A stretch of 54,842 bases of DNA from Muribaculaceae bacterium (GTDB lineage: Bacteria; Bacteroidota; Bacteroidia; Bacteroidales; Muribaculaceae): positions 1-54,842 of the forward strand of contig JAMPII010000007.1 in NCBI GenBank assembly GCA_023662835.1, given 5' to 3'. The stretch's first letter is position 1. The number at the start of each line of letters is the position of its first letter. This document shows positions 44,128-52,218 of this stretch, in pieces. The notes under the pieces are model-generated. The model searched no databases and was not told where the DNA came from. It saw nothing but the letters and a program-made list of their open reading frames with translations. The position numbers and the translations under genes are program-made.

Positions 44128-44135
44128 TATCTTTG
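44128..44135 (+). promoter_or_regulatory. Probable -7 element for the first glutamate dehydrogenase gene
   Basis: TATCTTTG matches TAnnTTTG and lies 45 bp before the ATG at 44181. A TTG at 44108-44110 is slightly too close (17 bp) for a good -33 box. Confidence 0.5.
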
Positions 44136-44180
44136 TGTCGAATCTATTATTCTATTCAGTCTTTATTTTACAAAGTTACG

Positions 44181-45515
44181 ATGAAAGCAACAGAAGTATT
44201 AGACAATTTGAGGCATCGTTTTCCTCATGAACCGGAGTATCTTCAAGCAGTTGAAGAAGTGATTATGACAATTGAAGATGAGTACAACAAGCATCCTGAA
44301 TTCGAGCGTTATAATCTGATAGAGCGTTTGTGTATTCCCGACCGTATATTTTCATTTCGTGTAAGTTGGGTTGACGACAAGGGAAAAGTGCGCAACAATA
44401 TGGGCTATCGCATTCAGCATAACAATGCTATAGGCCCATATAAAGGTGGTATTCGCTTTCACTCATCAGTGAACCAATCGATACTAAAATTCCTTGCGTT
44501 TGAGCAGACGTTCAAGAATTCGCTCACAACGCTTCCTATGGGTGGAGGCAAAGGTGGCAGTGACTTTTCGCCGCGAGGTAAAAGCGACATGGAAGTGATG
44601 CGCTTTTGTCAAGCGTTCATTGAGGAGTTGTGGCGTCATATAGGCCCGGATACTGATGTTCCTGCCGGCGATATTGGCGTCGGAGGGCGTGAGGTTGGCT
44701 ATATGTATGGGATGTATAAGAAAATGGCACGAGAATTTACCGGAACTTTCACCGGCAAAGGACTTGAATTCGGCGGTTCTTTGATCAGGCCCGAAGCAAC
44801 AGGTTATGGTAATGTTTATTTTCTGCTAAATATGCTTGCTACCCGTGATATCGACATCAAAGATAAGGTAGTTGCAATATCCGGTTCGGGAAATGTTGCT
44901 ACCTATACAGCACAGAAGCTAATTGAACTGGGTGCGAAAGTTATTACAATGAGCGATTCTGACGGTTGCATATATGTGCCTGAAGGGATTTCAAAACAAC
45001 AACTCGACTACATTTTCAAGCTTAAAAATGAATATCGTGGACGCATCCGTGAATTTGCCGAGAAATATGGATGCGAATATGTAGAGGGTGGTAGGCCTTG
45101 GAGCTACAAATGTGACATTGCTATGCCGTCGGCGACGCAGAATGAACTTGACGGTGACGATGCTCGCATTTTGCTTGCCAACGGTTGTATAGCTGTAAGT
45201 GAGGGTGCCAATATGCCTTCAACCCCTGAGGCTGTAAAAGAATTTTTGAAAGCGAAAATTCTGTATGCTCCGGGAAAAGCTGCCAACGCCGGTGGTGTAT
45301 CGGTTTCAGGCCTTGAAATGGCTCAGAATTCGCAGAAACTTTCTTGGAGCGCAGAAGAAGTGGATGAAAAGCTAAAAGGAATAATGGCGTCGATACATGA
45401 GCAATGTCAAAAATATGGTAAGGAGTCTGATGGGTACACAAATTATGTGAAAGGGGCAAATGTTGCCGGATTCATGAAGGTTGCCCGTGCAATGATGGCT
45501 CAAGGAATACTTTAA
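44181..45515 (+). CDS. gdhA: Glutamate dehydrogenase, paralogue 1 (NADP-type fingerprint)
   Basis: 444 aa from the ATG at 44181; the upstream start at 44133 overlaps the promoter. Hexameric GDH with substrate-binding Lys in YKGGIRFH, LPMGGGKGGSDFSPRG and PAGDIGVGGRE. The dinucleotide fold is SGSGNVATY; the end of the next strand reads MSDSDGCIY, the SDS-type found in NADP-dependent enzymes such as E. coli GDH. It interconverts glutamate and 2-oxoglutarate plus ammonia, here probably in the ammonia-fixing direction. About 1.2 kb further along lies a second paralogue. Its mRNA ends at a strong hairpin at 45526. Confidence 0.93.
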   Translation: MKATEVLDNLRHRFPHEPEYLQAVEEVIMTIEDEYNKHPEFERYNLIERLCIPDRIFSFRVSWVDDKGKVRNNMGYRIQHNNAIGPYKGGIRFHSSVNQSILKFLAFEQTFKNSLTTLPMGGGKGGSDFSPRGKSDMEVMRFCQAFIEELWRHIGPDTDVPAGDIGVGGREVGYMYGMYKKMAREFTGTFTGKGLEFGGSLIRPEATGYGNVYFLLNMLATRDIDIKDKVVAISGSGNVATYTAQKLIELGAKVITMSDSDGCIYVPEGISKQQLDYIFKLKNEYRGRIREFAEKYGCEYVEGGRPWSYKCDIAMPSATQNELDGDDARILLANGCIAVSEGANMPSTPEAVKEFLKAKILYAPGKAANAGGVSVSGLEMAQNSQKLSWSAEEVDEKLKGIMASIHEQCQKYGKESDGYTNYVKGANVAGFMKVARAMMAQGIL

Positions 45516-45525
45516 TAATAGCAAA

Positions 45526-45573
45526 CAAGTAGACAACGGCATACCCCATGCCTTTGTCTACTTGCTGTTTTTG
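45526..45573 (+). terminator. Strong terminator after GDH paralogue 1
   Basis: A 17-bp stem with one mismatch: CAAGTAGACAACGGCAT (45526-45542) against ATGCCTTTGTCTACTTG (45548-45564), loop of 5 nt, then CTGTTTTT. The stem is longer than is usual for an intrinsic terminator. Confidence 0.85.
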
Positions 45574-45660
45574 TGGGGTGATTCGCCCCGTTCCGTGTGT
45601 TTTTCAGTCCGGCGGCTACATCGGTGCATTAACCGAAATGAATCGACGCAGACGCCGAGC

Positions 45661-46068
45661 CTAATATGTTATCGCAGGTTCCAACTCTTTGGCCTGCTCA
45701 ATCATTTTCTCTAATTCTTTTTCGGAAGGAACGCGGTTGCAGAGATTCTTTTGAGTGTTGATTTCTACAATTTTTTTGTAAAGGTTTGCAGCAATTCGAT
45801 GACGGAATTCTTTTACGGTGTCGACACCGGCTGCTTCCAACAACTCGGCAAACTGACCGGCTACTCCTTTTATACGGAATAAGTCGGCATGATTTGCCCA
45901 TTTAAGTATTAATTTACCGCTAATGCCTGTTTTTTCGGCTAAATTAGCACGGCCGTTTTTTGTAGCGCACTCCTTTAGTAAATCGTCGGTAGTTTTTATA
46001 CCGGCGTTTTCAAGTGTCTTGGCATAATTTGTGCCAATGCCTTCGATTTGTTCAATTTTGTATGACAT
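45661..46068 (-). CDS. DUF4332 protein with helix-hairpin-helix-like folds
   Basis: 135 aa from the ATG at 46068 (MSYKIEQIEGIGTNYAKTL); the longer frame from 46122 would run through a stem-loop. The protein has two helix-hairpin-helix-like repeats: IEGIGTNYAKTLENAGIKTTDDLL (residues 7-31 region) and IKGVAGQFAELLEAAGVDTV (about 66-86), each a DNA- or protein-binding unit. Most DUF4332 proteins are uncharacterised. An 11-bp perfect stem-loop sits one base before the start codon, so translation may be controlled. The upstream gene on the same strand is DUF4293, 67 bp away. Confidence 0.82.
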   Translation of the reverse strand: MSYKIEQIEGIGTNYAKTLENAGIKTTDDLLKECATKNGRANLAEKTGISGKLILKWANHADLFRIKGVAGQFAELLEAAGVDTVKEFRHRIAANLYKKIVEINTQKNLCNRVPSEKELEKMIEQAKELEPAITY

Positions 46069-46069
46069 A

Positions 46070-46098
46070 GTTATCAAAGTTTGAGATACTTTGATAAC
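46070..46098 (-). promoter_or_regulatory. Stem-loop directly in front of the DUF4332 start codon
   Basis: GTTATCAAAGT (46070-46080) and ACTTTGATAAC (46088-46098) are perfect 11-bp complements with a 7-nt loop. In the mRNA the stem ends one nucleotide before the AUG, so it can cover the ribosome landing site, or the DNA palindrome can act as an operator. GATA-like half-sites (GATAAC, TATCAAAG) are seen, but no known regulator was matched. Confidence 0.6.
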
Positions 46099-46135
46099 GC
46101 GGTAGCATTTAACTATGTTCACTAATCGCGCTGAG

Positions 46136-46531
46136 TCAGCGTAGACGGTCGTAGCTGCGCAATAAATTTTGGTCGGCGGAAATGCGTTTGTAGGCCCATA
46201 TACCGGATATTAAAGCTAGCGATGCGAATGTGAGGGATAGCCACAATGATGTTATGGCTGAAATTACGATTACCGCAACCGACAGGATGCACGCTGCGAC
46301 TACCGTACTTTTTTGAAGGTCGAGGTTTTTAAAAAGGAAAATTGAGAGTAAAAATGTTAGCGCTGCAACGATTCCGATAATTAAAAGCGGAAGAATGTCG
46401 GAAGCATGAACCGCTGTAAGCGAATTTGCATCTGTCACATTCACTGTGTATCCAATAGGAAGAATGCATATAAGCAGCATAAAAATAAAAGAGAGCAATA
46501 ATAAAACTGATTGCCAACGTTGTATTACCAT
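46136..46531 (-). CDS. DUF4293 family membrane protein
   Basis: 131 aa. Four predicted membrane helices (about 8-27, 45-66, 74-95, 99-115) and the family-typical beginning MVIQRWQS and ending ISADQNLLRSYDRLR. Known only from Bacteroidota; no function is established. A promoter-like pair lies just upstream (46564-46594), and the DUF4332 gene follows 67 bp downstream on the same strand. Confidence 0.9.
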   Translation of the reverse strand: MVIQRWQSVLLLLSFIFMLLICILPIGYTVNVTDANSLTAVHASDILPLLIIGIVAALTFLLSIFLFKNLDLQKSTVVAACILSVAVIVISAITSLWLSLTFASLALISGIWAYKRISADQNLLRSYDRLR

Positions 46532-46563
46532 ATATACGATAAATTTTTGGTTGAAAATTTTCG

Positions 46564-46594
46564 CAAAAATACTTATTTTTTTTGTTATTCCGAA
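46564..46594 (-). promoter_or_regulatory. Promoter-like pair for DUF4293
   Basis: Minus strand: TATTTTTG (46564-46571) matches the -7 element. TTCG (46591-46594) is a one-mismatch -33 at a 19-bp spacing. The leader would be about 27 nt. Confidence 0.55.
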
Positions 46595-46686
46595 GTTAAA
46601 AAGGTGTTTTCGCTAATACTATGTAGATAAAGATTTTTTGAAAAAAATATCGCAAAAATTTTGGCTGCAATTTCAAATTAAATATA

Positions 46687-46694
46687 TACATTTG
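46687..46694 (+). promoter_or_regulatory. Probable -7 element for the second GDH gene
   Basis: TACATTTG is a full match to TAnnTTTG. A TTTG at 46660-46663 is 23 bp upstream, slightly wide. The predicted leader is about 75 nt. Confidence 0.5.
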
Positions 46695-46775
46695 CGAGTG
46701 AAATCGTAATTGTGGTTATCTACAATGGCATATTAATCAAGTCAAACATAAAAATAATCCAAAATTCATTTTGTT

Positions 46776-48113
46776 ATGGATATAAATAATATCATGAATG
46801 CCCTTGAGGCAAAACACCCAGGTGAAAAAGAATACCTGCAGGCAGTGAAAGAAGTGCTCATCTGTGTGAAGGATGTATATAACCAGCATCCCGAATTTGA
46901 GCGTAATAAAATTATTGAACGCATGGTTGAACCCGACCGTATCTTCACATTCCGTGTTACATGGATTGACGATAAAGGAGAAGTGCAGAACAATATCGGT
47001 TACCGCGTTCAATTTAACAACGCAATTGGCCCGTATAAAGGGGGTATACGCTTCCATGCATCAGTAAACCTTTCAATCCTGAAATTCCTCGGCTTTGAAC
47101 AGACATTCAAAAACGCGTTGACTACACTTCCTATGGGCGGTGCAAAAGGTGGTAGTGACTTCTCGCCCCGCGGCAAAAGCGATCGTGAAATCATGCGTTT
47201 CTGCCAGGCTTTCATTCTGGAATTGTGGCGCAACCTCGGTCCAGATCAGGATGTGCCTGCCGGCGATATAGGTGTAGGCGGACGTGAAGTCGGTTATATG
47301 TACGGTATGTACAAAAAATTGTCGCGTGAATGCACCGGTACATTCACCGGTAAAGGTCTCAGCTTTGGCGGTAGCCTTATCCGTCCTGAAGCAACCGGTT
47401 TTGGCGCCCTCTATTTCGTACAGAGCATTCTCGATGCCAAGAAAGATGATATCGTAGGTAAGACAGTTGCAATTTCCGGCTTCGGCAATGTAGCATGGGG
47501 TGCAGCTCTTAAAGCTACAGAGCTTGGCGCAAAAGTAGTTACAATCTCAGGTCCCGATGGATACATTTACGATCCCGAAGGTTTGAACGCAGAGAAAATT
47601 GAATATATGCTTGAACTTCGTGCATCGGGTAACGACGTTGTAGCTCCGTATGCTGAAAAATTCCCCGGTTCAACTTTCTATGCAGGTCGTAAGCCTTGGG
47701 AACAGAAAGTTGATATCGCACTTCCTTGCGCAACACAAAACGAAGTTAATGGCGAAGATGCGAAAATGCTCGTTGCAAACGGCGTGAAACTTGTAGCAGA
47801 AGTTTCAAATATGGGTTGCACCCCCGAAGCAATCGACACATTTATCGATGCCAAAATCACCTATGCACCAGGTAAGGCTGTTAATGCAGGAGGTGTTGCA
47901 ACTTCAGGTCTTGAAATGAGTCAGGATGCGGAACATCTGCAGTGGAGCGCAGAAGAAGTAGATGCTAAGCTTCACTATATCATGAAGAGCATTCATGAAC
48001 AGTGTGTTAAATACGGAACTGAAAATGATGGATACATCAACTACATGAAAGGCGCTAATATTGCCGGCTTCATGAAAGTTGCTGATGCCATGATGGGTCA
48101 GGGTATCTACTAA
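46776..48113 (+). CDS. Glutamate dehydrogenase, paralogue 2 (NAD-type fingerprint)
   Basis: 445 aa. The same GDH family as paralogue 1, alignable along the whole length (YKGGIRFH, LPMGGAKGGSDFSPRG, PAGDIGVGGRE). The cofactor region differs: GFGNVAWGA followed by ISGPDGYIYDPEG, the reading of Clostridium symbiosum and other NAD-dependent GDHs. It is therefore likely the catabolic or NAD-linked enzyme for amino-acid fermentation, while paralogue 1 is likely the biosynthetic one. This is an inference from fingerprint residues. It has its own promoter and is followed by a hairpin. Confidence 0.92.
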   Translation: MDINNIMNALEAKHPGEKEYLQAVKEVLICVKDVYNQHPEFERNKIIERMVEPDRIFTFRVTWIDDKGEVQNNIGYRVQFNNAIGPYKGGIRFHASVNLSILKFLGFEQTFKNALTTLPMGGAKGGSDFSPRGKSDREIMRFCQAFILELWRNLGPDQDVPAGDIGVGGREVGYMYGMYKKLSRECTGTFTGKGLSFGGSLIRPEATGFGALYFVQSILDAKKDDIVGKTVAISGFGNVAWGAALKATELGAKVVTISGPDGYIYDPEGLNAEKIEYMLELRASGNDVVAPYAEKFPGSTFYAGRKPWEQKVDIALPCATQNEVNGEDAKMLVANGVKLVAEVSNMGCTPEAIDTFIDAKITYAPGKAVNAGGVATSGLEMSQDAEHLQWSAEEVDAKLHYIMKSIHEQCVKYGTENDGYINYMKGANIAGFMKVADAMMGQGIY

Positions 48114-48141
48114 TTCAATCATTGAAACCCACAATAATACG

Positions 48142-48167
48142 AAGGCGTGCCTATTAAGGTGCGCCTT
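48142..48167 (+). terminator. Hairpin after the second GDH gene, overlapping the uvrB promoter
   Basis: AAGGCGTGCC (48142-48151) pairs with GGTGCGCCTT (48158-48167), ten pairs including two G-T wobbles, followed by TGTTATATC (few T). The right arm and its tail contain the -33 TTTG of the next promoter. Confidence 0.6.
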
Positions 48168-48196
48168 TGTTATATCATAAATAATAATTATCTTTG
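48166..48196 (+). promoter_or_regulatory. Promoter of uvrB, giving an almost leaderless mRNA
   Basis: TTTG (48166-48169) and TATCTTTG (48189-48196) are 19 bp apart, a full match to the Bacteroidota consensus. The ATG of uvrB is at 48203, only 6 bp beyond the -7 box, where transcription should start. So the mRNA would have almost no leader. Confidence 0.75.
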
Positions 48197-48202
48197 TGGG
48201 TT

Positions 48203-50278
48203 ATGGACTTTAAGCTAGAATCGAGATACTCCCCAACAGGCGATCAGCCACAAGCAATCGACCATCTGGTCGAAGGCCTGGAATCCGGAATGCCGGCACA
48301 AACACTAATGGGTGTGACCGGTTCCGGAAAAACGTTTACAATGGCCAATGTTATACAAAGAGTGAACCGCCCCACCCTTATACTCAGTCATAACAAAACA
48401 TTGGCCGCACAATTGTATGCTGAGTTCAAGGCATTCTTCCCTAACAATGCCGTTGAATATTTTGTGAGCTACTATGATTATTATCAGCCGGAAGCCTACA
48501 TTCCGTCGGCTGACAAGTACATCGAGAAGGACTTGATGATAAATGACGAGATTGACAAGTTGCGGCTCGCAACTACATCGGCTCTACTTTCAGGGCGTAA
48601 CGATGTTATAGTAATTTCGTCGGTGTCGTGCCTATATGGAATTGGGAATCCGGAGGATTTCAATGCGTCGGTTATCAATATAAAGGTCGGACAGAAAATA
48701 GCACGAAATGTTTTCTTACGTCAGTTGGTTGATGCTTTATATTCGCGCAACGAAATGGAACTGTCACGAGGTACTTTCCGCGTTAAAGGTGACACGGTCG
48801 ATATTCGTCTTGCTTATGAGGAGATTACGCTTCGTGTGATTTTTTGGGGCGACGAAATTGAGTCGATTTCAACAATACATGCAGAAGATGGGACTTCACT
48901 TGGTCAGCATGACCAATTCAAAATATTTCCGGCAAATATTTTTGTCACTTCCCGAGAGAGAATAGGTCAGGCTCTTGCAAAAATGGAACTGGATCTCGGC
49001 GAGCAGGTCAGCTTTTTTCGTAATGAAGCAAAAGAGCTGGAAGCAAGCCGGCTATATGAGCGTACAACTTATGATATAGAGATGATACGTGAAATTGGAC
49101 ATTGCGCCGGAATAGAAAATTATAGCCGTTATTTCGACGGACGTTCACCGGGAATGCGTCCTTTCTGCCTGCTCGACTATTTCCCTAAGGATTTTCTGAC
49201 AATTATCGACGAAAGCCACGTGACGGTTCCTCAGATACGTGCAATGTTCGGTGGAGACTTGTCTCGCAAATTGAATTTAGTTGAGTATGGTTTCCGTTTG
49301 CCATCAGCCTTGGATAATCGACCGTTGAAATTCGAAGAGTTTGAGCAACTTACAGGACAAACTATATTTGTAAGTGCAACACCGGCCGACTACGAACTTC
49401 AACGGAGCGAAGGTGTTGTAGTAGAGCAGATTATTCGTCCAACTGGGTTGCTCGACCCATTGATTTGTGTGCGCCCGTCGATTGACCAAATCGACGATTT
49501 GCTAGAAGAGATCCAACTTCGCGTTGAGGCCGATGAGCGCGTTCTGGTTACAACGCTTACCAAGCGAATGGCTGAGGAGCTGAACGACTATTTGTTGCGA
49601 ATACGTGTAAAGTCGGCTTATATTCACAGCGACGTTGACACATTGGAGCGCATACGTATACTTGACGATTTACGCGCCGGTAATTATGATGTGTTAATTG
49701 GTGTGAACCTGCTTCGCGAGGGGTTGGATTTGCCGGAAGTTTCTTTGGTTGCCATACTTGATGCCGATAAGGAGGGATTTCTGCGAAGCCATCGTTCGTT
49801 GACACAGACAGTTGGACGCGCAGCACGAAATTTGAACGGTATGGTAATAATGTATGCCGATAAGATTACGGATTCAATGCGGCAGACAATTGAAGAGACT
49901 GAGCGCCGGCGGTCGATTCAACTGGAGTATAACGAGGCACATGGTATTACACCTCAGGCAATTGTGAAAGCACGTCAAACCATTATCGGAGTTGACAAAG
50001 ATGATTTGTCGCCTAAGCAAACAACCAAAAATGGTAAGACTCCCCCAGGAAAGAAGCAACATCAGCCTGTGCCATATTTGCAAGAATATGTAACAAAAGT
50101 AGATGTCGCCGCCGACCCGGTTATAAAATATATGTCGGTTGATGAACTTAAGCGTTCGGTTGAACGGCTGCGCATTGAAATGACTGAGGCCGCCAAACGA
50201 ATGGATTTCATGGAGGCTGCACGATTACGCGATGAACTTCTCAAAACAGAGGAACGAATTAAGGAGCTTTCGAAATGA
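48203..50278 (+). CDS. uvrB: Excinuclease ABC subunit B
   Basis: 691 aa from the ATG at 48203 (MDFKLESRYSPTGDQ); the frame also extends 9 bp upstream to a TTG inside the promoter. Walker A GVTGSGKT (37-44), the beta-hairpin with YYDYYQPEAYIP used to lock damaged strands, DESHVTVPQI, TQTVGRAARN, and a C-terminal UVR domain (DELKRSVERLRIEMTEAAKR onward) that binds UvrC. It loads onto damaged DNA with UvrA in nucleotide excision repair. It is followed by ygiQ with a 4-bp overlap. Confidence 0.97.
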   Translation: MDFKLESRYSPTGDQPQAIDHLVEGLESGMPAQTLMGVTGSGKTFTMANVIQRVNRPTLILSHNKTLAAQLYAEFKAFFPNNAVEYFVSYYDYYQPEAYIPSADKYIEKDLMINDEIDKLRLATTSALLSGRNDVIVISSVSCLYGIGNPEDFNASVINIKVGQKIARNVFLRQLVDALYSRNEMELSRGTFRVKGDTVDIRLAYEEITLRVIFWGDEIESISTIHAEDGTSLGQHDQFKIFPANIFVTSRERIGQALAKMELDLGEQVSFFRNEAKELEASRLYERTTYDIEMIREIGHCAGIENYSRYFDGRSPGMRPFCLLDYFPKDFLTIIDESHVTVPQIRAMFGGDLSRKLNLVEYGFRLPSALDNRPLKFEEFEQLTGQTIFVSATPADYELQRSEGVVVEQIIRPTGLLDPLICVRPSIDQIDDLLEEIQLRVEADERVLVTTLTKRMAEELNDYLLRIRVKSAYIHSDVDTLERIRILDDLRAGNYDVLIGVNLLREGLDLPEVSLVAILDADKEGFLRSHRSLTQTVGRAARNLNGMVIMYADKITDSMRQTIEETERRRSIQLEYNEAHGITPQAIVKARQTIIGVDKDDLSPKQTTKNGKTPPGKKQHQPVPYLQEYVTKVDVAADPVIKYMSVDELKRSVERLRIEMTEAAKRMDFMEAARLRDELLKTEERIKELSK

Positions 50279-52218
50279 CGCAAAGAAAAATTCATAGCGA
50301 CGCTGAACAACAGACAGAAGTTGTGCCCCCATATGGCATGGATAATAAGTTGTGGTTACCAACCTCACAAAAGGAGGTTGATGCTTTGGGCTACGACCAA
50401 TTGGATGTTATTATCTTTTCAGGCGACGCTTATGTTGATCATCCGTCGTTCGGAGCTGCTGTTATAGGCCGGACGCTACAGGCCCACGGATATAAGGTTG
50501 CGATAGTCCCCCAGCCTAACTGGCGCGATGATTTACGCGATTTTAAAAAGCTAGGACGTCCGAGGCTATATTTTGGGGTGTCGGCCGGAGCGATGGATTC
50601 GATGGTTAATCATTACACGGCTGCACGACGTTTACGCTCGGACGACGCTTACACGCCAGGTGGTCGCCACGGAATGCGCCCCGACTATCCTACCATTGTA
50701 TATTCACGTATATTAAAGGAATTATATCCCGACGTGCCGGTTATTGCCGGAGGAATTGAAGCATCGATGCGCCGGTTGTCGCATTACGATTACTGGCAGG
50801 ATAAATTGCGCCCTTCAATCTTAGCTGATGCCCCGGTTGATATGCTTTGCTACGGCATGGGCGAGAAAACTATGTTGGAAATTGCCCGACGGCTCGATTC
50901 CGGTGAGTGTATTTCATCGATAACCGATGTACGTCAGACTGCTCTGTTGCGTCAGGCTGAGGAATGCAAGAATGTAGCGTCCGATTCCGGTATCGTCCTT
51001 TATTCTTTTGACGAATGCCTAAAAGATAAAATTAAACAGTCGTCAAATTTCAAACATATCGAACAGCAGGCTAATAAATTCGACGGAGGTCTGACTCTAT
51101 GGCAAAGGATTAATGAAAAACAATGCGTAAAAGTGAACCCGATGTTCCCTCCGCTTGAAACGGCTGAGGTCGACGCTACATTTGATTTGCCATACACTCG
51201 AATGCCACACCCTCGCTACAGGGGTAAGCGTATTCCAGCATACGAAATGATTCGACATTCAATATGCATGCACCGAGGTTGCTTTGGTGGCTGTGCTTTC
51301 TGTACAATATCGGCGCATCAAGGTAAGTTTATAGCCTCACGCAGTAAGGAGTCGATTCTTAAAGAAGCTGAAGCTGTAACGCGTATGCCCGATTTCAAGG
51401 GTTACATCAGCGATTTGGGCGGTCCATCGGCCAACATGTACGCCATGGGAGGAAAAGATAAAAAGAAATGTGAGGCATGTTTGCGCCCGTCGTGCCTTCA
51501 TCCTAAACCGTGCCCTAATCTGGACACTTCTCATAAGGCATTGATCGACATATACCAGAGTGTTGACAAACTGCCCGGAGTGAAAAAGTCGTTCGTAGGA
51601 AGTGGTGTGCGATACGATTTGGCCATGCATCCAACCGGGAGTCGGGAAACTGATTTAGTCAACGAAACCTATTGTCGTGAACTAATAACCAAACATGTGT
51701 CCGGGCGACTGAAGGTAGCTCCCGAACATACATCAGATCATGTTCTTAATATAATGCGAAAGCCTTCTTTTAGCCAATTTTATAGGTTCAAGGAAAAATT
51801 CGACAGAGTGAACTCGCAATGTGGACTTCGACAACAGTTGATTCCATATTTCATATCGTCGCATCCCGGATGTACTGAAGAAGATATGGCACAACTAGCG
51901 GCTGATACCAGAAATGTGGGAATGCACCTTGAGCAAGTACAGGATTTCACGCCAACACCGATGACTGTATCAACTGAGATATATTACACCGGTTACCACC
52001 CTTACACAGGTGAGAAAATTTTTTGTGCTACAACGCCTGAACAAAAGCAGGCGCAACGACAGTTCTTTTTCTGGTATGATGCCGCAAACAGACCGGCGAT
52101 AATAAAATCGCTGAATAGAATTGACAGACCCGATTTGATAAGGCGTCTATTCCCCGGCTATTCCGGAACTCAGAATAAACAAACAAGTTACAACAAAAAG
52201 AAACAGCGTAGGAAATGA
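50275..52218 (+). CDS. YgiQ family radical SAM protein
   Basis: 647 aa. A cobalamin-binding-like N-terminal domain (YDQLDVIIFSGDAYVDHPSF onward) precedes the radical SAM domain with Cys336, Cys340 and Cys343 (CFGGCAFC), and a C-terminal DUF3362 region with a long basic end. No substrate is established for this widespread family. The start overlaps the uvrB stop by 4 bp (ATGA), and dsbD starts 4 bp before its stop, so the three are one transcriptional unit. Confidence 0.93.
   Translation: MTQRKIHSDAEQQTEVVPPYGMDNKLWLPTSQKEVDALGYDQLDVIIFSGDAYVDHPSFGAAVIGRTLQAHGYKVAIVPQPNWRDDLRDFKKLGRPRLYFGVSAGAMDSMVNHYTAARRLRSDDAYTPGGRHGMRPDYPTIVYSRILKELYPDVPVIAGGIEASMRRLSHYDYWQDKLRPSILADAPVDMLCYGMGEKTMLEIARRLDSGECISSITDVRQTALLRQAEECKNVASDSGIVLYSFDECLKDKIKQSSNFKHIEQQANKFDGGLTLWQRINEKQCVKVNPMFPPLETAEVDATFDLPYTRMPHPRYRGKRIPAYEMIRHSICMHRGCFGGCAFCTISAHQGKFIASRSKESILKEAEAVTRMPDFKGYISDLGGPSANMYAMGGKDKKKCEACLRPSCLHPKPCPNLDTSHKALIDIYQSVDKLPGVKKSFVGSGVRYDLAMHPTGSRETDLVNETYCRELITKHVSGRLKVAPEHTSDHVLNIMRKPSFSQFYRFKEKFDRVNSQCGLRQQLIPYFISSHPGCTEEDMAQLAADTRNVGMHLEQVQDFTPTPMTVSTEIYYTGYHPYTGEKIFCATTPEQKQAQRQFFFWYDAANRPAIIKSLNRIDRPDLIRRLFPGYSGTQNKQTSYNKKKQRRK

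Noticed and set aside
44133-44180. Longer start of the first glutamate dehydrogenase
   Set aside because: It overlaps the -7 element; MKATEVLDNL at 44181 matches the start of the paralogue.
45574-45660. GC-richer stretch between the GDH terminator and the DUF4332 stop
   Set aside because: Examined for a small ORF or RNA; all frames close quickly and no clear structure was found.
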